Assembly (NCBI GenBank): GCA_002428485.1
Contig: DIWM01000036.1
Coordinates: 6,441-70,440, forward strand
Direction: 5' to 3'
DNA: 64,000 bases
Origin: Deltaproteobacteria bacterium UBA6106
GTDB lineage: Bacteria; Desulfobacterota; Syntrophorhabdia; Syntrophorhabdales; Syntrophorhabdaceae
Part shown: positions 54,274 to 63,454 of the stretch, one piece after another
Numbering within the stretch: position 1 is the stretch's first letter
Layout: every line of letters starts with the position of its first letter
Program-made: the position numbers and the translations under genes
Notes under the pieces: generated by a model
The model's database searches: none
What the model was told of the DNA's origin: nothing
Seen by the model: the letters and a program-made list of their open reading frames with translations, nothing else

Positions 54274-54759
54274 ATGGAATCGAAAACAGTAAAGATTGAT
54301 GTTCCCGAAGGGCTCAACATCATTATCGGTCAGTCCCATTTCGTCAAGACTGTCGAGGATATCTATGAGATCCTTGTGGGCTCCTCTCCGTCGCTCAAAT
54401 TTGGCATCGCCTTTTCCGAGGCAAGCGGGCCGTGTCTTGTACGGTATGAAGGAAATGACGAACCGCTCATGAAGCTTGCATACGAAACCTCCTTCTCGCT
54501 TTCCTGCGGCCACACCTTTGTCATATTCTTAAAAGACGGGTTCCCCATTAACGTATTGAATGCCCTGAAGACCTGCCAGGAAGTATGCCACATCATCTGT
54601 GCCACAGCCAACCCCCTTCAGGTGATCGTCGCAGAGACGGACCAGGGCAACGGCATTCTCGGCGTCATCGACGGTTCGAAGCCCAAGGGCGTAGAGCAGG
54701 AAGAGGACAGAAAGGCACGGAAAGAGCTTCTGCGGAAATTCGGATACAAACTATCCTGA
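54274..54759 (+). CDS. Adenosine-specific kinase-like protein (DUF355 family)
   Basis: 161 residues, collinear with a small conserved archaeal/bacterial family described as adenosine-specific kinase: VDVPEGLNIIIGQSHFVKTVEDIYE-like opening (here split around IDVPEGLNIIIGQSHFVKT), FGIAFSEASGPCLVR, AGHTFVIF-like (SCGHTFVIFLKDG), and ETDQGNGILGVIDG. AAGGAGG before ATG 54274 fixes the start and excludes the in-frame extension over repeats. It stands alone. Confidence 0.8.
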   Translation: MESKTVKIDVPEGLNIIIGQSHFVKTVEDIYEILVGSSPSLKFGIAFSEASGPCLVRYEGNDEPLMKLAYETSFSLSCGHTFVIFLKDGFPINVLNALKTCQEVCHIICATANPLQVIVAETDQGNGILGVIDGSKPKGVEQEEDRKARKELLRKFGYKLS

Positions 54760-55266
54760 TACTTCTCTGCTACTGGATACTCGATACTGGCGAAAACCCC
54801 GTAAATCATAACAGGGTATCGGTGCCGGGATATCCCGGAGCAAACCGTCGTGAGGCGTAAAATGCGGCTCATAGTTCATAGCTGATAGCTCATAGCAATA
54901 ACAACAGAAGAAGAGCAAGGAAAAGGCAGAATAAGCATTTCGTGTATACTCCATACTGCTACTTCTTTGTTGCTCTTGTTCGTCTGCCATGAGCCATCAG
55001 CTACGAGCCATGAGCTGGTTTAATTGCCTGTTTGCGGGGGATGTCCCGACGCCATGATCATCCTTGATACATCATTTTCATTCTTCGAGGGTGCCGCGCG
55101 AAGCGCGGCATGGGTAATTGTTTGGGATTTAGATGTTCGTGCTTCGGATTTCGCCTTACATCTCGATATAAGTTCTGCAAGGAAAGCTCGCCGATGCTCA
55201 TCCCCAGCGATAATTTTGCAGGAAGAGTATTGATTGTAGGGGCCGTATGTGGTAATGTTCATCTAA
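54760..55266. other. Gene-free spacer of 507 bases
   Basis: No credible gene. It contains CTCATAG/CTGATAG-type 7-bp arrays (54863-54895 and 54988-55017), a GTTTGCGGGGG motif with CCCGACGC (55030-55052) also seen at 17555, and a strong hairpin at 55092-55110 (8-bp GC stem TGCCGCGC with a GAA loop). No T-run follows the hairpin. A short minus-strand frame at 55020-55262 lacks any support. Confidence 0.65.
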
Positions 55267-56451
55267 ATGGACGATTTCTATAGGATATCAAGACTGCCGC
55301 CGTATGCCTTCGGGATCGTTCGGGATCTGATGATCGAGGCGAGAAAAAAAGGTGAGGACATTATCGATCTCGGTATGGGAAACCCCGACATCCCCACCCC
55401 GAAGCACATCGTCTCAAAGCTCGTGGAGGCGGCGAGAAACCCCAGAAACCACCGTTACTCGGTTACAAGAGGCATCACAAAGCTCAGGGCGGCCATCGCT
55501 AACTGGTACAAGAAAAAATACGATGTCGATGTAGACCCCGAGACGGAGATCGTGGTGACCATGGGAGCCAAGGAAGGGCTGGGACACCTCGTTCTCGCAA
55601 CGGTCAGCCAGGGGGAGGTAGTTATTGTCCCCAACCCCGCTTATCCGATTCATTCCTATTCGGTAGTCATTGCCGGAGGCGATCTGCGGACCATACCGCT
55701 TCTGCCGAAGGAGGAATTTTTCGAGAGGCTGAACATCGCCGTGAAAACAACATGGCCGCAGCCGCGCATGCTCATCATAAGCTTTCCCAACAATCCCACA
55801 ACAGAGGTCGTGGATACAGACTTTTTTGAAAAGGTCGTCGCCTTTGCCGAGGAGCACAATCTCATGGTAGTGCACGATCTTGCATATGCCGACCTGGTCT
55901 TTGACGAATATACGGCGCCGAGCTTTTTGCAGGTCAAGGGCGCGAAAGATGTCGGGGTTGAATTTTTCTCTCTCTCCAAGAGCTACAGCATGCCGGGGTG
56001 GAGGGTAGGCTTTGCCGTCGGCAACAAGAGAATGATCAACGCCCTCGGCAGGATAAAGAGCTATTTTGATTACGGCGTATTCCAACCTATCCAGATAGCC
56101 TCTATCATAGCCCTCAACGAGGGAGATGCCGATGTAAAGGAGATCGTCGAGAAATACAAGGCAAGGAGAGATGCCCTCTGTGAAGGGCTCTACAGATACG
56201 GCTGGGAGGTAGAGAAACCAAAGGCGACGATGTTTGTCTGGGCAAAGATCCCTGAACAATTTGCCCTTATGGGCTCCATGGAGTTTTCAAAGCTCCTGCT
56301 GGAGAAAGCAAAGGTAGTAACCTCTCCGGGGATCGGCTTCGGTGAGTACGGGGAGGGTTATGTACGGTTTGCCCTTATAGAAAACGAACACAGGATCAAA
56401 CAGGCAATCAAAGGGATCAAAAATCTTTTATATTCGTCGAAAAGTAAATGA
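55267..56451 (+). CDS. PLP-dependent aminotransferase, AlaC/LL-DAP aminotransferase-like
   Basis: 394 residues, class I fold. SLSKSYSMPGWRVGF holds the PLP lysine (K238); ISFPNNPTTEVVD and LGMGNPDIPTP are family blocks. The closest type I recall is alanine transaminase AlaC, with LL-diaminopimelate aminotransferase as an alternative. It overlaps hom by four bases (ATGA), so an amino-acid biosynthetic role near threonine/methionine/lysine is likely. It heads the long plus-strand operon-like run to the end of the window. Confidence 0.88.
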   Translation: MDDFYRISRLPPYAFGIVRDLMIEARKKGEDIIDLGMGNPDIPTPKHIVSKLVEAARNPRNHRYSVTRGITKLRAAIANWYKKKYDVDVDPETEIVVTMGAKEGLGHLVLATVSQGEVVIVPNPAYPIHSYSVVIAGGDLRTIPLLPKEEFFERLNIAVKTTWPQPRMLIISFPNNPTTEVVDTDFFEKVVAFAEEHNLMVVHDLAYADLVFDEYTAPSFLQVKGAKDVGVEFFSLSKSYSMPGWRVGFAVGNKRMINALGRIKSYFDYGVFQPIQIASIIALNEGDADVKEIVEKYKARRDALCEGLYRYGWEVEKPKATMFVWAKIPEQFALMGSMEFSKLLLEKAKVVTSPGIGFGEYGEGYVRFALIENEHRIKQAIKGIKNLLYSSKSK

Positions 56452-57737
56452 TTGGCGTCGGCATTATAGGTCTCGGTACAGTAGGTACCGGTACATACAG
56501 GATACTGACTGAACATAAATCCCTGATACAAGAGAAGACAGGATTGGACATCAAGGTTGTCAGGGTAGCCGAAACAGACCCTCGAAACGTAAAGGGCAAA
56601 CAAATCGCCGGAAACCTCATCACAAGCAACGCCCTTGAGATCCTGAACGATACACGCATAGACATTGTTGTGGAACTGATAGGCGGCATCAGGCCGGCCT
56701 ACGACTATATTGTTCAGGCGCTGAAAAAGAAAAAATGGGTTGTTACCGCCAACAAGGCGCTGCTCGCTGAACGGGGGGACAAGCTCTTTCAGATCGCAGG
56801 GCAAAACCGTTGTGAGATAGGTTTTGAGGCATCCGTGTGCGGCGGCATTCCTGTTATCAGGGCCATACGGGACGGCCTCATCGGGAACCGGATTACGTAT
56901 ATGCTCGGTATTTTGAATGGGACAAGCAATTATATACTTACGAAAATGACCGATGACGGGGTCTCCTTCCGGGATGCCCTTCGCAACGCACAGCAACTGG
57001 GTTTTGCCGAAAAAGACCCCACCTTCGATATCGAGGGCATTGACGCGGCCCATAAGCTTTCGATCCTTGTGCGTCTGGCCTTTTCCTATCCTATCAGGAT
57101 GGCGGATATCGTTAAAGGGGGAATCTCCAATATTGAACCGATAGATATAGATTCCGCGAAGGAATTCGGCTACCGTATAAAACTCCTTGCAGTCGCAAAG
57201 GACGAGGAGGGTCTCATTGAGGCCAGGGTTGAACCCGCAATGCTGCCTTTAACACACCCGATGAGCAATGTCCACGGTGTTTACAATGCTGTTTATGTTG
57301 TCGGCGACAAGGTAGGTCCCAACCTGTTCTATGGACGGGGCGCCGGGAGCGAGCCGACAGGCAGCGCGGTGGTAAGCGATATCATAGATATGGCGCATAG
57401 GGTCAAGGGTAATAATAATTTTGTAAAATTACCGGTATACGCAAGCAGCAAGAAGATGAAAAGAGGCGAAGAGTCATCGGTGCCTTACTACATGAGATTT
57501 ACTGCGCAGGACAGGCCAGGCGTGCTGTCGAAGATCTCCGGCATTCTGGCTCAGCACAAAATCAGCATTTCTGCGGTCACCCAAAAAGGCAGAAAAGAGA
57601 CCGGATATGTCCCCATAGTCATGCTTACCCATGAGGCAGTTGAGCGCGACCTCAAGAAGGCAGCGGCAGCGATCGACAGGTTGTCCTTTATCCGTAGAGG
57701 CAGCGTATACATACGTATCGAGGAAGGGGGGCTGTGA
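56448..57737 (+). CDS. hom: Homoserine dehydrogenase
   Basis: 429 residues. NAD(P) motif GVGIIGLGTVGTGTY, catalytic block VVTANKALLA, GILNGTSNYILTKM, FAEKDPTFDIEG, and a C-terminal ACT domain (AQDRPGVLSKISGILAQHK) for feedback by threonine. It reduces aspartate semialdehyde to homoserine. It is translationally coupled to the aminotransferase; apgM starts 100 bases after it, across a short GGCAATC/GGTAATA 7-bp array. Confidence 0.95.
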   Translation: MIGVGIIGLGTVGTGTYRILTEHKSLIQEKTGLDIKVVRVAETDPRNVKGKQIAGNLITSNALEILNDTRIDIVVELIGGIRPAYDYIVQALKKKKWVVTANKALLAERGDKLFQIAGQNRCEIGFEASVCGGIPVIRAIRDGLIGNRITYMLGILNGTSNYILTKMTDDGVSFRDALRNAQQLGFAEKDPTFDIEGIDAAHKLSILVRLAFSYPIRMADIVKGGISNIEPIDIDSAKEFGYRIKLLAVAKDEEGLIEARVEPAMLPLTHPMSNVHGVYNAVYVVGDKVGPNLFYGRGAGSEPTGSAVVSDIIDMAHRVKGNNNFVKLPVYASSKKMKRGEESSVPYYMRFTAQDRPGVLSKISGILAQHKISISAVTQKGRKETGYVPIVMLTHEAVERDLKKAAAAIDRLSFIRRGSVYIRIEEGGL

Positions 57738-57739
57738 AA

Positions 57740-57778
57740 CCGGTAATAGGTAATAGGCAATCGGCAATAGGCAATCGG
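57740..57778. repeat. Heptamer array between hom and apgM
   Basis: About five 7-bp units of the GGTAATA / GGCAATC type, starting two bases after the hom stop. Confidence 0.75.
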
Positions 57779-57837
57779 AGACCCTCGCCGGGTGCCCTTG
57801 AGGACTCACTGTTCAGGGCGCTCAGGGGGAACCGCGA

Positions 57838-59028
57838 ATGAAGTACATTGTTATTATCGGTGATGGCATGGCTGATTTTCCACTTGAGGAGCTGGAAGGC
57901 AAAACGCCCCTCATGGCGGCAAACAAGCCCTGCATGGATAAAATGGCCAGGGAAGGGTTCTGCGGAAAGGTGATCACGGTGCCGGAAGGGTTTTCTCCCG
58001 GCAGCGATGTCGCCTGTATGTCCATATTCGGGTATGACCCCGCAAAATATTATACAGGGAGGGCACCCATTGAAGCATCCGGAATGGGGATTGAGATGGG
58101 CGATAATGATATTGCCTTCAGATGCAATCTCGTTTACCTCTCAAAGGCCCCGGGCGGTACCCTCATGGGTGATTACAGCGGCGGCCATATCACGACCGGT
58201 GAGGCTCACGTCCTCATCAAAGATCTGCAAAACGAGATAGGGGGCGACGAGTTTGTCTTCTTTCCGGGGATAAGCTACCGCCACATCATGATATGGAAAG
58301 GCGGCTTATGGACAATGAAAACAACGCCGCCGCACGATATTACGGAAAAAGAGATCGGTGGATACCTTCCGGACGGCGAGGGGGCAAAGGTGCTCACGGG
58401 ATTGATGGAGCGTTCGCAGGTCTTTCTTGCAAACCACCCCCTGAATAAGAGGCGGGAATCTGAAGGCAGGCGCCCTGCCAATAGCGTCTGGCTTTGGGGA
58501 CAGGGAAAGAAGGCCCGCTTTCCGTCCTTCGAAGACCTATACGGGGTCAGGGGCGCTACGGTAGCTGCCGTCGATCTCATCAAGGGCATAAGCAGGCTCG
58601 CCGGCTTTGATGCGCCCTATATTGAAGGGGCAACGGGCTATCTGGACACTGATTATAAGGCAAAGGCAGCCACAGCGCTCAGGCTCCTCGAGGACCACGA
58701 CATCGTCTATATCCACATCGAGGCCCCCGACGAGGCCTCTCACAACGGAAACGTTGCGGAGAAAATACGGGCGATCGAGAATATCGACAGAGAGGTGGTA
58801 AGCCTGATCTATGAAAAAAGCAGCGAGGACACGCGTTTTCTCATTGTTACCGATCACGCTACACCCATATCGATGAAAACACATTACGCCTGCCCGGTAC
58901 CTTTTATCATGTATGACAAAAATACCATGCATGAAGGCTGTCAATCGGGATACAGCGAGCAATCAGGCGATGCAATAATGAGCGGGGAAGAAATGGTGCG
59001 CTCTTTTTTAAAAGGACAGAGACAATGA
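57838..59028 (+). CDS. apgM: Cofactor-independent phosphoglycerate mutase, ApgM type
   Basis: 396 residues of the alkaline-phosphatase-like superfamily. IIGDGMADFPLEELEGKTPL carries the metal aspartate; PEGFSPGSDVACMSIFGYDP holds the catalytic serine region; IEAPDEASHNG and TDHATPISMKTH supply metal ligands. It interconverts 3- and 2-phosphoglycerate, next to enolase in glycolysis. The stop overlaps the pyrG start. Confidence 0.93.
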   Translation: MKYIVIIGDGMADFPLEELEGKTPLMAANKPCMDKMAREGFCGKVITVPEGFSPGSDVACMSIFGYDPAKYYTGRAPIEASGMGIEMGDNDIAFRCNLVYLSKAPGGTLMGDYSGGHITTGEAHVLIKDLQNEIGGDEFVFFPGISYRHIMIWKGGLWTMKTTPPHDITEKEIGGYLPDGEGAKVLTGLMERSQVFLANHPLNKRRESEGRRPANSVWLWGQGKKARFPSFEDLYGVRGATVAAVDLIKGISRLAGFDAPYIEGATGYLDTDYKAKAATALRLLEDHDIVYIHIEAPDEASHNGNVAEKIRAIENIDREVVSLIYEKSSEDTRFLIVTDHATPISMKTHYACPVPFIMYDKNTMHEGCQSGYSEQSGDAIMSGEEMVRSFLKGQRQ

Positions 59029-60686
59029 GACAAAAATTCATATTCGTGACCGGCGGCGTTGTATCCTCACTCGGGAAGGGCCTCGCCTCAGCGTCAATCG
59101 GCGCCCTCCTCGAGTCAAGGGGCCTCAACATCATGACAAAAAAGCTTGACCCTTACATCAACGTGGATCCCGGCACCATGAACCCCTTCCAGCATGGTGA
59201 GGTATATGTCACAGAAGACGGCGCAGAAACGGACCTTGACCTTGGCCATTATGAAAGGTTTACCAACGCCGTAGTGTCAAAGCGATGCAACTTCACAACA
59301 GGCCAGGTCTACGATACCGTTTTATCGAAGGAGAGGAAAGGAGAATACCTGGGAGGAACGGTGCAGGTAATCCCCCACATAACCGATGAGATCAAGAAAA
59401 GGATCCTTGATGTTGACGATGGCGTCGATGTCGTTCTCGTTGAGATCGGAGGCACTGTCGGAGATATTGAGAGCTTGCCGTTTTTGGAGGCCATCAGGCA
59501 GCTCAGGAACGACCTTGGCAAGGAAAACTCCCTCTTCATCCACCTCACGCTCGTCCCCTTTATAAAGGCAGCGGATGAGATGAAGACAAAGCCGACGCAG
59601 CACAGCGTGAACGAGCTCCGCAGGATCGGTATCCAGCCGGATATCCTCCTGTGCCGGGCAGAAAGACCCCTGTTGCAGGGATTAAAGGATAAGATAGCGC
59701 TTTTCTGTAACGTTGAAAAGGATGCAGTGATAACGGCCAGGGATGTTGAGGTGATCTATGAAGTCCCTCTTCTGTTCCATAATGAAGGGCTCGACGAGAA
59801 GATCACAAAGCTTCTCAATATATGGGCAAAGAAGCCGGACCTGTCAAAATGGGACAATATTATCGAGACCATCAAAAACCCGAAAAGGCAGGTCGATATC
59901 GCCCTGGTAGGGAAGTACGTGAAGCTGAAAGACTCATACAAAAGCCTCAATGAGGCCCTCGTCCACGCAGGTATTGCCAACAATTGCAAGGTAAATATCC
60001 GGTATATAGATTCCGAGGACCTTGAGAAGGGATCTCTCTTGCCGCTCCATGATGTGGACGGGATACTTGTCCCCGGAGGTTTTGGCGACAGGGGTATTGA
60101 GGGGAAGATCAACGCAATACGGTTCGCCAGGGAAAAAAAGATCCCCTATCTCGGGCTGTGTCTCGGTATGCAGCTTGCCGTCATTGAGATAGGAAGACAT
60201 AAGGCAGGGTGCGAAGGTGCGCATAGCTGCGAGTTCGATGAAAATACTCCCCACCCGATCATATACCTCATCGAAGAATGGGTAGACAGGGACAACAAGG
60301 TGCAGAAAAGAGACAGGTTCTCCGACAAGGGCGGAACCATGAGGCTCGGCGCATATCCATGTAATATCTCTCAGGGCAGCCTTGCCTTTAAGGCGTATGG
60401 CCAGGAAATGATTCACGAGAGGCATCGCCACAGGTACGAATTCAACATGGACTATCGTAATCGCCTTGAAAAATGCGGGATGGCCATCTCCGGGACCTCC
60501 CCTGACGGCAAACTCGTTGAGATCATCGAGTTCAAAAACCACCCGTGGTTCCTTGCATGCCAGTTTCACCCTGAATTCAAGTCAAAACCCTTCAGGCCGC
60601 ACCCTCTTTTCAGAGACTTCATAAAGGCGTCCCTGAAACAGAGACAAGGAAACAGCGGGAATGCAAAAAAGAATAAACATAAATAA
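59025..60686 (+). CDS. pyrG: CTP synthase
   Basis: 553 residues. Synthetase domain with FVTGGVVSSLGKGLASASIG and LDPYINVDPGTMNPFQHGE, and a glutaminase domain with the nucleophile C379 in LGLCLGMQLA and CQFHPEFKSKPF. It makes CTP from UTP. Its last 26 bases overlap kdsA; the charged tail (NSGNAKKNKHK) lies in the overlap. CTP is used by KdsB for CMP-Kdo, which fits the Kdo neighbours. Confidence 0.97.
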   Translation: MRQKFIFVTGGVVSSLGKGLASASIGALLESRGLNIMTKKLDPYINVDPGTMNPFQHGEVYVTEDGAETDLDLGHYERFTNAVVSKRCNFTTGQVYDTVLSKERKGEYLGGTVQVIPHITDEIKKRILDVDDGVDVVLVEIGGTVGDIESLPFLEAIRQLRNDLGKENSLFIHLTLVPFIKAADEMKTKPTQHSVNELRRIGIQPDILLCRAERPLLQGLKDKIALFCNVEKDAVITARDVEVIYEVPLLFHNEGLDEKITKLLNIWAKKPDLSKWDNIIETIKNPKRQVDIALVGKYVKLKDSYKSLNEALVHAGIANNCKVNIRYIDSEDLEKGSLLPLHDVDGILVPGGFGDRGIEGKINAIRFAREKKIPYLGLCLGMQLAVIEIGRHKAGCEGAHSCEFDENTPHPIIYLIEEWVDRDNKVQKRDRFSDKGGTMRLGAYPCNISQGSLAFKAYGQEMIHERHRHRYEFNMDYRNRLEKCGMAISGTSPDGKLVEIIEFKNHPWFLACQFHPEFKSKPFRPHPLFRDFIKASLKQRQGNSGNAKKNKHK

Positions 60687-61473
60687 CGTCAGCGTTGGCG
60701 GAAAACCCTTTGTGTTTATCGGGGGACCTTGCGTAATCGAAGGGAGGGACGTTACCCTGAAAACGGCGGAGATGCTCTGCCGCATCACCGAACAAATCGG
60801 GATCCCTTTTATTTTTAAGTCCTCCTACGATAAGGCAAACCGGACATCAATCGAAAGTTTCAGGGGGCCCGGCATTGAGGAGGGGCTGAAGATCCTTGCC
60901 GAAATAAAAAATTCTCTGGGGATACCCGTTCTCACCGATGTGCACTCAGCGGCAGAGGCCGTCGCCGCTGCCGAAGCGGTGGACGTTCTGCAGGTGCCTG
61001 CGCTCCTATCGCGGCAAACAGACCTGCTGGTTGCATGCGGGAAGACCGGCAAACCGGTCAATATCAAGAAGGGGCAGTTTCTGTCGCCCCAGGACATGCA
61101 ACATGTCATCCGCAAGGTAGAATCTACCGGCAACAACCGGATCATCGTTACCGAAAGGGGAACCTCCTTCGGCTACAATACACTCGTCAACGATTTCAGG
61201 GCCATTCCGATTATGAAGACATTCGGGTACCCGGTGGTCTTTGACGCGACCCACAGCGTCCAGAAACCGGGGGGCGGGCCGGGCTGCTCGGGCGGGGAAA
61301 GGGAGTTTGTATTCCCGCTGGCAAAGGCCGCCATCGCCGTGGGGGCAGACGGCATCTTCATGGAGGCCCATATGAATCCCGGGCAGGCCCTGTGCGATGG
61401 GGACAACTCGGTCCCGCTCGATGATCTGCCCTTTATGCTAAAGACATTAAAAAAGATCGGGGAAGCCCTGTGA
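60661..61473 (+). CDS. kdsA: 3-deoxy-D-manno-octulosonate 8-phosphate synthase
   Basis: 270 residues. FIGGPCVIEGRDVTLKTAEM, FKSSYDKANRTSIESFRGPG, NIKKGQFLSPQDM, and FMEAHMNPGQALCDG are all typical. It condenses arabinose-5-phosphate with PEP to make Kdo-8-phosphate for LPS. It starts inside pyrG and ends in a GTGA overlap with kdsD, so the three are tightly coupled. Confidence 0.97.
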   Translation: MQKRININNVSVGGKPFVFIGGPCVIEGRDVTLKTAEMLCRITEQIGIPFIFKSSYDKANRTSIESFRGPGIEEGLKILAEIKNSLGIPVLTDVHSAAEAVAAAEAVDVLQVPALLSRQTDLLVACGKTGKPVNIKKGQFLSPQDMQHVIRKVESTGNNRIIVTERGTSFGYNTLVNDFRAIPIMKTFGYPVVFDATHSVQKPGGGPGCSGGEREFVFPLAKAAIAVGADGIFMEAHMNPGQALCDGDNSVPLDDLPFMLKTLKKIGEAL

Positions 61474-62441
61474 GCTCTTTTATAGAAATCGGCAAAGAGG
61501 TTCTGAGAAAAGAGGCAGAAGCCATAATCCAGGTGATGAACGGGCTGGGTGACAGCTTCGATAAAGCAATTGATATAATCCATGCATGTACCGGACGGGT
61601 CGTACTTTCAGGGATGGGTAAATCCGGCCTCATCTGCAAGAAAATCGCCTCCACGCTCTCCAGTACAGGAACCCCCGCCATGTTCCTGCACCCCGCCGAT
61701 TCTCTTCACGGCGACCTCGGAATGCTTCAGAAGGGGGATGTGCTCATCGCGGTGAGCAACAGCGGCGAAACGGAAGAGATCATAAAGATCCTCCCCTGGG
61801 TAAAAAGGATGGATATCCCGACGATCGTCATCACAAGCAAGGAAGACTCTACGGTTGCAACCCATGGGGATGTAGTGCTTAACTTCAGGGTTGATGAAGC
61901 CTGCCCGTACAACATGGTCCCTACATCGAGCACCACTGTAACGCTCGCGCTCGGTGATGCCCTTGCCATTGCGTTGATGAAAAAAAAGATATTCAGGATA
62001 GAGGATTTTGCCTCCCTCCACCCGGGCGGTACGCTGGGAAGAAAACTGCTCATGAAGGTTGAGGACCTGATGCACACAGGCGAGGCAATGCCAAAAGTAT
62101 ACACAACGGCTACCATGCAGCACGTTATCCTCGAGATCACATCAAAAAGACTCGGCGTAACAGGCGTCCACGATAAAAAGGAAAATCTGGTCGGGGTCAT
62201 AACCGATGGCGACCTCCGGAGGGCGATCGAAAAGCACGATAAGCTTTTGTTGACAAAAGAGGCTGCTGACGTGATGACCGGGAAACCAAAAATGATCAGA
62301 AAAGATGCGCTCGCTGCTTATGCGCTCAAGGTGATGGAGGAGTTTTCCATCACATCGCTCTTTGTAGCAGTGCACGAGGGAGATACGCGGCCAATAGGCA
62401 TCATTCATATCCACGACCTTTTAAAGGCGAAGATAGTATGA
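61470..62441 (+). CDS. kdsD: Arabinose-5-phosphate isomerase (KdsD/KpsF)
   Basis: 323 residues. SIS domain (SGMGKSGLICKKIASTLSST, HPADSLHGDLGM, AVSNSGETEEI) followed by two CBS domains (from ~205). It supplies arabinose-5-phosphate to KdsA. GTG 61470 overlaps the kdsA stop. No KdsC phosphatase gene is adjacent; a spacer with 7-bp repeats leads to the LptC-LptA fusion. Confidence 0.94.
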   Translation: MSSFIEIGKEVLRKEAEAIIQVMNGLGDSFDKAIDIIHACTGRVVLSGMGKSGLICKKIASTLSSTGTPAMFLHPADSLHGDLGMLQKGDVLIAVSNSGETEEIIKILPWVKRMDIPTIVITSKEDSTVATHGDVVLNFRVDEACPYNMVPTSSTTVTLALGDALAIALMKKKIFRIEDFASLHPGGTLGRKLLMKVEDLMHTGEAMPKVYTTATMQHVILEITSKRLGVTGVHDKKENLVGVITDGDLRRAIEKHDKLLLTKEAADVMTGKPKMIRKDALAAYALKVMEEFSITSLFVAVHEGDTRPIGIIHIHDLLKAKIV

Positions 62442-62442
62442 C

Positions 62443-62535
62443 AAAGGCAAGCTGTCAGCCATCAGCCTTCAGCAGACAGCTAAACATGATATGAAATTAT
62501 GTTTAGCTCTTGCTATGAGCTATGAGCTATTTATG
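62443..62535. repeat. Heptamer arrays between kdsD and lptCA
   Basis: CATCAGC/CTTCAGC-type units at 62448-62480 and GCTATGA units at 62512-62530, all in a 7-bp register. No gene is visible. Confidence 0.7.
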
Positions 62536-62542
62536 AGGATTG

Positions 62543-63454
62543 ATGAAAAACAGGCAGATCACCATTTATATAGCCGCAGGATTTATTGCTTTAAGCCTTT
62601 TACTGGCTTTCTATTTTTTCCTCAAAAAGCCTGAAAGAATAGCATCCCCGATTCTCGATGAAGAAAAGCGCGCCATTCTCTTTAAAGACGTGAGATACTT
62701 TGGCGAGCGGGAAGGCGTCATCGATTGGGAGCTTACTGCAAAAACTGCAAAAAAGTTTATCGATAGACCTGAGGTTGAACTGGAGCACCTGGAAGGACAG
62801 TACAAACCAAAGGCAGGAGTTACCATAGCATTTAAAGGCACGAAAGGGACAATGGATATCGACAAGGAAAAAGGGGTTGTTGAGAACGTAGACATTCTCT
62901 ACAAAGGTGAATATACCCTGAAAAGCCCTTCCATGAGCTTCGACTTCAAGAACAACATTACATCGACTACATGTACGGTGGATGTGAAAGGGAAAAAACT
63001 AACACTGACAGGCATCGGGTTGACAGCGAATATGAAAGATGAAACCGTGAGGATCGAAAGGGATGTAAGGGGTTATATAGACAGCGAAAAGGCAAAGTTT
63101 CATTTTCAATCAGATGCGTTCTATTATAATCTGAAAGACAATACCTACATCCTTGACGGAAAAGTAGTATTAAAAGGCCAGGACATGAACATGCTCTGTG
63201 ATAAACTTTATATCTTCAGCAAGAATCAAAATCCGGAAAGGATCGATGCGAAGGGCAAGGTGCGTTTGATTTCAAAAGGGACTATTGCGAAAAGCGAAAA
63301 GGCGGTATACTATTTTAACGAGGATAAAGTTGTGTTTACCGAATCGCCGAGAATATTCAAGGATAATGTTGAGATGGTAGGCGAATCGGTCATATATTCC
63401 ATATCGAGCGGAAAGTTCTCGATCCAAAAACCGAAGATAAGGATGGAAAGATAA
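62543..63454 (+). CDS. LptC-LptA fusion protein for LPS transport
   Basis: 303 residues. The N-terminal membrane anchor (ITIYIAAGFIALSLLLAFYF) and LFKDVRYFGEREGVIDWEL segment are LptC-like; from about residue 115 the chain continues as OstA/LptA-type beta-jellyroll repeats (FHFQSDAFYYNLKDNTYIL, LKGQDMNMLCDKLYIF, AKSEKAVYYFNEDKVVFTE). One chain would thus anchor to the inner membrane and extend into the periplasmic bridge. GAGG upstream supports ATG 62543; a TTG one codon earlier is possible. It overlaps lptB (ATAATG). Confidence 0.85.
   Translation: MKNRQITIYIAAGFIALSLLLAFYFFLKKPERIASPILDEEKRAILFKDVRYFGEREGVIDWELTAKTAKKFIDRPEVELEHLEGQYKPKAGVTIAFKGTKGTMDIDKEKGVVENVDILYKGEYTLKSPSMSFDFKNNITSTTCTVDVKGKKLTLTGIGLTANMKDETVRIERDVRGYIDSEKAKFHFQSDAFYYNLKDNTYILDGKVVLKGQDMNMLCDKLYIFSKNQNPERIDAKGKVRLISKGTIAKSEKAVYYFNEDKVVFTESPRIFKDNVEMVGESVIYSISSGKFSIQKPKIRMER

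Noticed and set aside
55092..55110. Rho-independent terminator for the adenosine-specific kinase gene
   Set aside because: The hairpin is strong but over 300 bases past the stop and lacks a T-run.
55020..55262. An 80-codon minus-strand frame before the aminotransferase gene
   Set aside because: It has no ribosome site, and its sequence is spacer repeat plus a hairpin; no family resemblance.
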